Source: JALRBM01 sp964615445 (GTDB lineage: Bacteria; Patescibacteriota; Saccharimonadia; Saccharimonadales; Saccharimonadaceae). From it: a stretch of DNA of 64,000 bases. The position numbers and the translations under genes were made by a program. Position 1 is the stretch's first letter; each line of letters begins with the position of its first letter. Below are positions 8,601-14,094 of the stretch, piece after piece. Below the pieces are notes generated by a model, which was given only the letters and a program-made list of their open reading frames with translations, had not been told where the DNA came from and made no database searches. The stretch spans positions 1-64,000 of the forward strand of contig CAZTOK010000002.1 of the NCBI GenBank assembly GCA_964615445.1, written 5' to 3'.

Positions 8601-8873
8601 CAACAACTAATGTTTTACTACCTCCTGATTCAACATTCGCGTGACTACCACAACTACCCCGTTGAAAAAGCTGTACTACAATTTGTAGAGCCTACCACAA
8701 ATGGTGAAATTGTTGCGCTCGAAGCTCGCTTTAGTCATGACGACCTACAAGAATTTAAAAAGCTCGTGCACATAGTATGGAATAATATAACAACGCTGCA
8801 GCTTCCAGACACTTCAGCCTATGAGCCAAACTACAAAGGTATGCTAGCCTTTGAACAAGATCTTCTAAAATAA
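5607..8873 (+). CDS. UvrD/PcrA-type superfamily 1 helicase with C-terminal RecB-like nuclease domain, 1088 aa
   Basis: This is a predicted ATP-dependent 3'-5' DNA helicase-nuclease for recombinational repair, similar in plan to AddA. Walker A is GPGTGKTELL (about residues 30-39). Motif II is DEFQDTN near 326, motif III is GDDDQAIYSFQGA, motif V is TAHKSKGLEF near 693 and motif VI is VAMTRAKNQL near 748. The last 230 residues carry a Cas4/RecB-type PD-(D/E)xK nuclease with GSLDLVD and VTDYKTGK near 956-980. No partner AddB/RecC gene is in the window. The start at 5607 lies after the upstream terminator, and TACAAT ends seven bases before it (leaderless). The N-terminal extension in the longer frame would encode terminator sequence. 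Confidence 0.92.
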   Translation: MDFATRYTHLNAAQKQAVDTIDGPVMVIAGPGTGKTELLSMRAANILQKTDVLPENILCLTFTESGAEAMRQRLTHIIGSAAYRVAIHTFHSFGTEIINQNGEYFYHGAHFRAADELSSYELLRGIFDELDYHNPLASKMNGEYTHLRDTLTTISELKKSGLTSDELLQVLDMNDDAIEAIEPKLAAIFAKRLSKTTSAELLPLIEPLRKQAKPLPIPGITPLGQVLADSLKVAAQEAEEADSTKPITAWRNTWLKKNDQGTFVLKSRDRQAKLRAVSYVYYQYLAHMQEASLFDFDDMILRVVHAMEVFNDLRFNLQEKYQYIMVDEFQDTNLAQMRILFNLTNSEVNNGKPNILVVGDDDQAIYSFQGADVGNIHAFRDLFTTTKLITLVDNYRSAETVLNHARDVIILGSDRLENRLPELDKTLIAHHTSTNSSVKLIELATANDERQWLTETIAQSIEKGKKPADIAVLARRHHEIVALLPYFSKAGIKVNYERRDNVLELEIIDLIVHISHILVALFEGRHQDVDSMLPKLLAHPAFVISPRSLWKLSLQASENHQKWMEIMSTSPEFLPLHTWLVNASQALSYTPLEYMLDIIIGNVEPNENVFVSPLYTYFFSNKTKEENPDAYITYLEALRTIRTKLREYQPSEIPTLQSFLEFIRLHKQLGSTITNSFGRSNEMNDAITLMTAHKSKGLEFDTVYIVGAVDTAWGERVRSRTRLIGYPENLPLSPAGDSFDERLRLFFVAMTRAKNQLFISYAKTDDTAKTTLPASFLVGDTWQLTFRTPISQPEAKRIAAELAWYQPLVQPISSTMRELLAPQLERYKLSATHLNAFLDISRGGPQAFLVNHLLRFPQAAAPSAAYGSAIHATLQRVHAHLVATGKQRPIEDVLHDFEENLRSCHLPEKEFLIYLQKGSDVLLAYLEAKYDSFNGHQKAELNFASQSVVLEEARLTGSLDLVDLTDNVITVTDYKTGKATRSWTGKTDYEKIKLHRYKQQLMFYYLLIQHSRDYHNYPVEKAVLQFVEPTTNGEIVALEARFSHDDLQEFKKLVHIVWNNITTLQLPDTSAYEPNYKGMLAFEQDLLK

Positions 8874-8939
8874 TTTGCGAAAATGTCCATAACCCAGTAC
8901 TATAGAGAACGGCCGTCTTAGAGATGAGATGAGGGAGCC

Positions 8940-9347
8940 ATGAATCTCGCTTACAATTACGGTATTTCCGATGTCTATGCGACCGAGCGCGTGCTATTCC
9001 ACCTCGGAGGAACCCACGTAAGCATTGAGTCTCGTGTGAATGGTCATCTTGGAGCAAACGAAGCGTACGTCGAGCTGTATACATTAAAGGATTCGCCCTA
9101 CAGCATGGCCGCCTTCAACGAGAACTATTGCTTGACAGTGCGACTTACTTACAATGGCGTTCTCATTCCTATTCCGCGACAGGATCAGATGGAGGGAGTT
9201 ATGGGAGAGGTGTATAATATCACCCCGCCATCTCCACGCTTTGCTCAGATCAACCCTCCTCAGCACATTCGACTCGGAGGAAGCGATCTCACCCTCGTAC
9301 TGTTTGTAGGACAAGCAAGTACTGTTGAATTCGCATTGGCAGCTTAA
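8940..9347 (+). CDS. Hypothetical protein, 135 aa
   Basis: I do not recognise this protein. It is predicted to be beta-rich and soluble, with many short hydrophobic strands (LFHLGGTHVSIESRV, LTVRLTYNGVLIP) and no signal peptide. GAGGGAG precedes the ATG by three to four bases, and TACTAT lies about 36 bases upstream. The gene stands alone between the helicase and a hairpin at 9356, the layout typical of the small accessory genes here. No leader/3'-UTR complementarity was found for this one. Confidence 0.6.
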   Translation: MNLAYNYGISDVYATERVLFHLGGTHVSIESRVNGHLGANEAYVELYTLKDSPYSMAAFNENYCLTVRLTYNGVLIPIPRQDQMEGVMGEVYNITPPSPRFAQINPPQHIRLGGSDLTLVLFVGQASTVEFALAA

Positions 9348-9355
9348 CTCCGCAA

Positions 9356-9388
9356 GGCTACCGTATGGATAATATCCATACGGTAGCC
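9356..9388. terminator. Perfect hairpin after the 8940 gene
   Basis: GGCTACCGTATGGAT pairs with ATCCATACGGTAGCC, leaving only about three bases in the loop. It begins nine bases after the stop. The following bases TAAAATAATT are AU-rich but not a T run. Confidence 0.75.
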
Positions 9389-9396
9389 TAAAATAA

Positions 9397-9425
9397 TTGA
9401 CAATAAGACTTATTCTTACTATAAT
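9397..9425 (+). promoter_or_regulatory. Consensus sigma70 promoter, TTGACA-17-TATAAT
   Basis: Both hexamers match the consensus exactly with the optimal 17-base spacer. This is the strongest promoter in the window by sequence. It would start transcription near 9432 and give an approximately 80-base leader before the small Cys-rich gene at 9515. Confidence 0.85.
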
Positions 9426-9514
9426 ACTACTGCTCCAGAGCTATTCATGTTGAATTGCTCTCAATGAGCACATCGACAGGAATAGCTTCCATCTACTTCG
9501 AAGGAAGATAGACG

Positions 9515-9694
9515 ATGGCTAACCTCAAGACTAAGCCTGCCAGGATCGTCATTTCAAACATAGGCAAAACCAATTGCGACTGGTGTTGCCCTAACGATCA
9601 TCGTGGCGGGGCAGGCATAGCACTCACATGTCATACCTGTCAAGACACTGGTCATCTTCAGTCTTGCGCTACCAGAGACACAAATAGGAGGTAG
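9515..9694 (+). CDS. Small Cys-rich (zinc-ribbon-like) protein, 59 aa
   Basis: ATG at 9515 follows AAGGAAG with a seven-base gap. The product has CDWCC and, 14 residues on, CHTCQDTGHLQSC, a pattern that could bind one zinc ion as in DnaJ-type or treble-clef fingers. It is basic at both ends. The mRNA is unusual: a perfect promoter, a long leader, and 14 bases of the leader (9475-9488) exactly complementary to 9748-9761 in the 3' region, followed by a true terminator. A regulatory RNA that merely contains this frame cannot be excluded, but the Cys spacing and the Shine-Dalgarno site favour a protein. Confidence 0.55.
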   Translation: MANLKTKPARIVISNIGKTNCDWCCPNDHRGGAGIALTCHTCQDTGHLQSCATRDTNRR

Positions 9695-9761
9695 CGCTGC
9701 AAGGACGGCGTCTGAGCTGTATTTAGTTCAGATGTAAAAAACAGGCCAAGCTATTCCTGTC

Positions 9762-9806
9762 CGTCTCCCATTCTTCATAAAAATTGTGAAAGATGGGAGG
9801 CGTTTT
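9762..9806 (+). terminator. Terminator of the 9515 gene
   Basis: CGTCTCCCATTCTTCA pairs with TGAAAGATGGGAGGCG with two mismatches and an eight-base loop, followed by TTTT. The segment complementary to the leader (9748-9761) directly abuts its left arm. Confidence 0.7.
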
Positions 9807-9877
9807 AAATTATTAAATTTCTTTTATACGCATGGTATACTCATATTATGTTCATTACTCACGAGTAGGAGATGAAT

Positions 9878-10066
9878 ATGACGCAACAGCAGGAGTATTA
9901 TACATGCAATTGTTGCTGGTGGCCCGTACTTCACCTTGACGAATATGGTCGCTGCGAAACTTGTATGGCAGCGATGTGTACTAAAGGAGTGAAGTACTGC
10001 ACAAAACCAAAATACCCTGGAGCAACCGGAATACATTTGCTTTGGCAAAACCACGCACCAGAATAA
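9878..10066 (+). CDS. Small Cys-rich protein, 62 aa
   Basis: The frame is open from 9872, but AGGAG at 9867-9871 would then touch the ATG; the second ATG at 9878 gives a six-base gap and is preferred. The product has CNCC, then CETC, CTK and YCTK, seven cysteines in all, resembling a double zinc knuckle. TATACT lies about 38 bases upstream of the start. It follows directly after the other Cys-rich mini-protein, but I see no sequence repeat between them. Function unknown. Confidence 0.55.
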   Translation: MTQQQEYYTCNCCWWPVLHLDEYGRCETCMAAMCTKGVKYCTKPKYPGATGIHLLWQNHAPE

Positions 10067-10142
10067 ATGTGTATGCTATACACATGAGGCCAACTGTGCT
10101 ACACTTACTGATACAGTCAGTCTGTACGAGAGGGGTGCAGCA

Positions 10143-10337
10143 ATGGAAGATCGTCCCGCATACGATCCCGCCCAGTGGTACGGATACAACGGCCCCATGG
10201 GTGCCGTTATGCCACCACAACCGGTCAGTTCGTTCCCTCAGGGTGGCGGAGAAACCGCCGAAAACCCTGAGGAACTGCCGGAGCCGGAAACCGATACATG
10301 GGGGCCAAACCAGTGGATCCATCGCGGCAGTAACTGA
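10143..10337 (+). CDS. Small Pro/Gly-rich protein, 64 aa
   Basis: GAGAGGGG precedes the ATG at 10143 by about six bases, which supports this frame over the larger overlapping ORF from 10042. The product is acidic, low in complexity and rich in Pro, Gly, Tyr and Trp (YDPAQWYGYNGP), so it is probably disordered. The promoter is TGCTACACT (extended -10). A 16-bp perfect hairpin follows the stop. Leader bases GTCAGT pair with ACTGAC, which includes the stop codon. Codon use is more GC-rich than the housekeeping genes. Confidence 0.5.
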   Translation: MEDRPAYDPAQWYGYNGPMGAVMPPQPVSSFPQGGGETAENPEELPEPETDTWGPNQWIHRGSN

Positions 10338-10343
10338 CATCAT

Positions 10344-10393
10344 TCGCATCTCGCTACTCTGAGCCCTTCTAGGGTTCGAGTAGCGAGATGCGA
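10344..10393. terminator. Perfect hairpin, 16-bp stem, no U-tract
   Basis: TCGCATCTCGCTACTC pairs exactly with GAGTAGCGAGATGCGA around an 18-base loop, six bases after the 10143 gene. It is followed by GCTACAAAC. Confidence 0.75.
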
Positions 10394-10439
10394 GCTACAA
10401 ACAATTATAATAATTTCAACGACGCTGTCGTTTTTTTAT

Positions 10440-10470
10440 ATGTGCGGACAACACGACGTTGTCCGCACAT
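10440..10470. terminator. Perfect hairpin after the minus-strand gene ending at 10475
   Basis: ATGTGCGGACAAC pairs with GTTGTCCGCACAT around a five-base loop. On the minus strand it is followed by ATAAAAAAACG, without a T run; on the plus strand no T run follows either. Confidence 0.7.
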
Positions 10471-10474
10471 ACTG

Positions 10475-10723
10475 TTACTCTGCCAAATACACAGCCAAGG
10501 CAGCCCAGTCGTACACTTGACCCGGGGGAGGAGGAATGATATTGCTATAAAGCAAATTAATGAAACACTCAGCCTCGGCAGGCCGCCCTAGCCAAATCGC
10601 CCTCGCTGCCTCCCAAAGATTCTTCAAATGATCATAATCAAGTGAAGTGAGGTTGACACGCTTCATGACTGCAAATATTTTAAATCGCTGAGCATCGAAT
10701 TCTTCCGTGAAAAACTCATCCAT
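10475..10723 (-). CDS. Hypothetical protein, 82 aa
   Basis: I do not recognise this protein. The frame is open from 10792, but the ATG at 10723 follows GGAAGGTGG and the predicted transcript starts near 10753, so the short form is used. It is helical and soluble, with Trp/Leu-rich segments (NLWEAARAIWLG). The promoter is TTGACT-17-TATAGT. The first seven bases of the predicted mRNA (GTTACTC) are complementary to the last codon plus stop (GAGTAAC). Confidence 0.55.
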   Translation of the reverse strand: MDEFFTEEFDAQRFKIFAVMKRVNLTSLDYDHLKNLWEAARAIWLGRPAEAECFINLLYSNIIPPPPGQVYDWAALAVYLAE

Positions 10724-10760
10724 CACAACCACCTTCCCACTATGAGGAGTAACTAAAATG

Positions 10761-10789
10761 ACTATATGTAAAAATATACACATAGTCAA
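10761..10789 (-). promoter_or_regulatory. Promoter TTGACT-17-TATAGT of the 10475-10723 gene
   Basis: Read on the minus strand, TTGACT (10789-10784) and TATAGT (10766-10761) are separated by exactly 17 bases. The predicted start is the G at 10753. Confidence 0.75.
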
Positions 10790-10809
10790 CACATATCCGA
10801 TGTATATGT

Positions 10810-10845
10810 GTGTCGCTAATAAGCCGTACGGCTTATTAGCGACAC
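10810..10845. terminator. 36-bp perfect palindrome (18-bp arms, no loop)
   Basis: The 36 bases read the same on both strands, with GTGTCGCTAATAAGCCGT as the left arm. It sits four bases after the stop of the minus-strand gene at 10850. No T run follows on either side. In RNA it would form a 16-bp stem with a minimal loop. Confidence 0.75.
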
Positions 10846-10849
10846 AATC

Positions 10850-11191
10850 TCAGGAACTTGCCCAGAAGCGAGCTGCCATGGCGTCCCACCCAAGCTCTAC
10901 ACCAAGCAATACGCTAACAGTATAGCCCTTCTCCTGTAGACTGGATACCGCGATAGCATCAAGCTTCATTTCGACAGCGATCGCAACATCTTCGTTAGCA
11001 GGATGGCAGTTTTCTTTTAGCCAGTAAAGCCGCAAAAAGCGCCACAGATCCAGTCGTACCTCTACTGGCAACGTAGTAATACCTCGACTAAACTGCCTGC
11101 TAACCCTGCTACAGAATACAACATCATTATAGCTACGAGCTTCATCAATTTCTTGGTAGACCAAGTCCATGGTAAGGAGTTCCCGTGCCAT
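10850..11191 (-). CDS. Hypothetical protein, 113 aa
   Basis: I do not recognise this protein. The ATG at 11191 follows AGAGG with a five-base gap; the alternative GTG at 11197 lies inside that region. The product is helical and soluble, with two cysteines and clusters of acidic and aromatic residues (VRLDLWRFLRLYWL). A TATAGT box lies about 50 bases upstream on the minus strand. It is another single-gene unit closed by a perfect palindrome. Confidence 0.55.
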   Translation of the reverse strand: MARELLTMDLVYQEIDEARSYNDVVFCSRVSRQFSRGITTLPVEVRLDLWRFLRLYWLKENCHPANEDVAIAVEMKLDAIAVSSLQEKGYTVSVLLGVELGWDAMAARFWASS

Positions 11192-11279
11192 ATCCACCTC
11201 TCATAACATAGGGGTGCTCGACGCGCCTTATTGTTATACTATAGGAAATATGCTACGTCAAATGATATAATGAAAAACT

Positions 11280-12236
11280 ATGAGCACGTCCTTCTGGAAT
11301 GAACTACCACGTCCTTTTTTTATTCTTGCCCCTATGGAGGCGGTAACTGACGTAGTATTTCGTCATGTTGTTGCGCACGCAGCAAAACCAGACATCTTTT
11401 TTACAGAATTTACTAATGCCAGTAGCTATTGCAGCCCTGCCGGTATTCATAGTACGCGCGGCCGGCTCGCTTTTACTGCAGATGAACAGCCGATGGTCGC
11501 CCAGATTTGGGGAACTAAACCCGAAGAATTTTCCAAAATGGCAAAAGGACTTGCAGAGATGGGGTATAGCGGAATCGACATTAATATGGGTTGTCCAGAT
11601 AAAACGGTAGTAAAAGGCGGTGCAGGAAGTGGGCTTATTCGCACCCCTGAACTCGCTGCTAAATTAATTGCAGCAGCAAAAGAAGGTGGCTTACCCGTTA
11701 GCGTCAAAACTCGTCTTGGATATAGTTCAACAGAGGAATGGCGACTGTGGCTAGCGCATATCTTAAAGCAAGATATCGTTAACCTTACCATTCATTTGCG
11801 CACCCGAAAGGAAATGAGCAAAGTAGAAGCACACTACGAGCTTATATCGGAGATCAAGCAACTGCGTGACGAGATCGCACCGCAAACACTTCTTACTATC
11901 AACGGCGACATTCGTGACCGTGAGCATGGCGAAGAACTCGTCAAAAAATATGGAATCGATGGCATTATGATTGGTCGTGGCATTTTTAGCAATCCATTCG
12001 CGTTTGAACATGACAAGAAGCCACATACCAGGGAAGAATTATTAAGCCTTTTACATCTTCACCTTGATCTATTTGACCACTATGGAATCGAGCTTGAACC
12101 ACGCCGGTTTGAGCCGTTGAAACGCTTTTTCAAAATATATATCCGTGATTTTCCTGGCGCCAGTGAGCTTCGCGAAAAGCTAATGCACACAAAGAGTACG
12201 AATGACGTCCGTGCGCTTATAGACCAACTTACATAA
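11280..12236 (+). CDS. dus: tRNA-dihydrouridine synthase family protein, 318 aa
   Basis: This FMN enzyme reduces a uridine in the tRNA D-loop to dihydrouridine using NAD(P)H. The N-terminus LAPMEAVTDVVFR is the typical Dus opening of a TIM barrel. The active-site loop DINMGCPDKTVVKGGAGSGL carries the catalytic Cys. SVKTRLGY and the phosphate-binding TINGDI and GIMIGRG segments bind FMN and substrate. The C-terminal helical domain is present. TATAAT ends eight bases before the ATG, so it is probably leaderless. Which D-loop position it modifies is not clear from sequence. It lies back to back with the carbon-uptake genes and converges on them. Confidence 0.92.
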   Translation: MSTSFWNELPRPFFILAPMEAVTDVVFRHVVAHAAKPDIFFTEFTNASSYCSPAGIHSTRGRLAFTADEQPMVAQIWGTKPEEFSKMAKGLAEMGYSGIDINMGCPDKTVVKGGAGSGLIRTPELAAKLIAAAKEGGLPVSVKTRLGYSSTEEWRLWLAHILKQDIVNLTIHLRTRKEMSKVEAHYELISEIKQLRDEIAPQTLLTINGDIRDREHGEELVKKYGIDGIMIGRGIFSNPFAFEHDKKPHTREELLSLLHLHLDLFDHYGIELEPRRFEPLKRFFKIYIRDFPGASELREKLMHTKSTNDVRALIDQLT

Positions 12237-12243
12237 CAGAGAT

Positions 12244-14085
12244 CTAAGAAGATTTGTAGGCCACTTCATGGTGACTTGCTTTGTGTGGTCCAAAAAATAC
12301 TTTTGTATAGAGACGCATGACACTCACACCCGCAAGCAAATAGGAAAAGCAAAAGAATAGTATTTGAAAGGCATGGCTTACAGGAATTGAACTTACAAGG
12401 ATGTCCTGCGTCAAAAAGGAAGGACTAATAGGAAACGCCATAAAGAGAAGTGACACAACAAAAAAGAGATTACCTAGCTTTGTGAATGCATATATAGAGC
12501 CATGATACTCCTGCAGTACATTTGACTCGCCCTTTACCTTTAAGTACCAGAGACATGCATGGCCGACTATAAATGCTATTACCACTCCTACACTATACAT
12601 ACCAAGCTGTTGCCAGCTTGCTTTTGCAGCTAACGCCAGGAAAAGCCATCCAAAAAGATGCCCGAGCATTATTAGATTCCAACCCACCTTGGCCGAATTT
12701 TTAGTCGTATACGCTCGTATGTAAAAGATAATACTTATGACTGCCGCAGCAGTAGAAACAGACAGCACAGTACCGGCTGGTATCGTCACGGACACAATGC
12801 TTAAGCCAAAAAAGAGGATGAAGCAACCTGCCTGAACTGAGAGTTTATCAAGAAAAGCGAAAGCCCGTCCAATGGATTTAGGTGGCCTCCATAGGTAATT
12901 GCTGACTGTCGTATTCATATTCCATTCTTTAATACCTAAAACATAAAATGTCGCGTGAAGCCTTCCAAAAAAGGTGTTCTTAATCTTTTGAAAAGGGGGT
13001 TTAAAATAAAAGAATTGATCGTGGACAAGGTAGCTTACAACTGATGGAGAAATAAGCAATTGGTATGTTCTTAAAGAAGCATTGCTTACAAAGTGAAGCA
13101 ACACCAGCCACTGAAGTCCGGCTGCAAGCTCAACGAACATGAGCCCTATTTGGGTAATAGACGCATAGGCAATTTGCGTCTTGATCGAAGATTGAACCCG
13201 TGCAATAGACGAAGCAACCACGGCCGTAACTAAGCCTAGTACTGCAATAATGATTCGAAGCCAAACACTCCCTTCCCAAAGCGGGTATGTTCTAAGGAGT
13301 AAGAAAAGGCCCATATGCACCGAGAGAGCACCATAAAAGATCGCGCTAGATGTCGTAGGGCCCTCCATAGCACGCGGCAACCAGTATGAAAAGGGGAAAC
13401 CAGCAGATTTAACTACAGCCACTACAAGCAGAAGAAGACCGAGTATGACAATGCTTCCATGTTGCACTGCCAGTCTTGAAAATTCAGAAAAATCCACATT
13501 CTTTTCAAATATATGATGCGCATACCAAATGGCCGCAAGCAAGAAAGCGTCCCCAATTCGATATACCGAAAAAACTTTCAGCGCATTTCTTGCCGGCAAA
13601 AACCGATCCCTATAAAAGGCAATGAGCAACACTGAGCTAATTCCGACGGTTTCCCAGCCTAAAAATAGTACTTCAAAATTACCAGCCAGAATAATAAGTG
13701 ACAACCCGATGAAAAAGAGGAGGACTGTACTATAAAACCTCTTAAACCCTTGTTCACGATGTAGGTAATACTTGCTAAAAACAAAAATCAGGGCAGTCAT
13801 GGCTATCGCCATTCCTAGGAATATGGCCGCAAGCCCGTCAAAATAGAAATCTAGATTAAATGAATAGCTGTGACTTGCATACAAAGATCCAATACTGGTA
13901 AGCACAGGGTGGGCACCTGCACCGAACCACGAAAAGCCAACCAGAAGAAATACGATAAGTTCTAAGATTACCGCCATAATAGCTATTGAGAAAATCGTAC
14001 GCTCCCATTTTTTAGGCGTAAGAACACAACCAAGAAAGCCAAGAGCTGGAATAATGAGTAACGTAATGAGAAGTTGCTGTATCAT
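12244..14085 (-). CDS. dabB: DabB-like NuoL/proton-channel membrane protein, 613 aa
   Basis: This is a NuoL/MrpA-type integral membrane protein with about 14 or more helices. It carries the antiporter-domain core (FLGWETVGISSVLLIAFYRDR and SYWLPRAMEGPTTSSAIFYG, with the conserved Glu and Lys/His positions for proton transfer). It follows dabA by nine bases. NuoL-like proteins paired with DUF2309 proteins form the DabAB complex, which uses proton motive force to drive vectorial hydration of CO2 to bicarbonate. A complex I role is unlikely because no other nuo genes are nearby. At 613 residues it is somewhat longer than some characterised DabB proteins. Confidence 0.85.
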   Translation of the reverse strand: MIQQLLITLLIIPALGFLGCVLTPKKWERTIFSIAIMAVILELIVFLLVGFSWFGAGAHPVLTSIGSLYASHSYSFNLDFYFDGLAAIFLGMAIAMTALIFVFSKYYLHREQGFKRFYSTVLLFFIGLSLIILAGNFEVLFLGWETVGISSVLLIAFYRDRFLPARNALKVFSVYRIGDAFLLAAIWYAHHIFEKNVDFSEFSRLAVQHGSIVILGLLLLVVAVVKSAGFPFSYWLPRAMEGPTTSSAIFYGALSVHMGLFLLLRTYPLWEGSVWLRIIIAVLGLVTAVVASSIARVQSSIKTQIAYASITQIGLMFVELAAGLQWLVLLHFVSNASLRTYQLLISPSVVSYLVHDQFFYFKPPFQKIKNTFFGRLHATFYVLGIKEWNMNTTVSNYLWRPPKSIGRAFAFLDKLSVQAGCFILFFGLSIVSVTIPAGTVLSVSTAAAVISIIFYIRAYTTKNSAKVGWNLIMLGHLFGWLFLALAAKASWQQLGMYSVGVVIAFIVGHACLWYLKVKGESNVLQEYHGSIYAFTKLGNLFFVVSLLFMAFPISPSFLTQDILVSSIPVSHAFQILFFCFSYLLAGVSVMRLYTKVFFGPHKASHHEVAYKSS

Positions 14086-14094
14086 ATGGTTGTC

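Noticed and set aside
9432..9806. Possible tmRNA, 6S RNA or RNase P RNA between the helicase and dus genes
   Set aside because: The transcript has a very strong promoter and structured ends, but no tRNA-Ala-like ends, no tag followed by a stop in the tmRNA manner, and no RNase P conserved core. A small ORF with a Shine-Dalgarno site explains it better.
10042..10362. Larger ORF overlapping the 10143 gene
   Set aside because: It lacks a Shine-Dalgarno site, starts before the promoter and runs into the hairpin.
8940..11191. Integron or superintegron cassette array
   Set aside because: No integrase, no attC-like common core and no repeated recombination site. The hairpins differ in sequence, loop and length.
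12244..14085. NuoL of respiratory complex I
   Set aside because: There are no other nuo genes nearby, and the partner is DabA.
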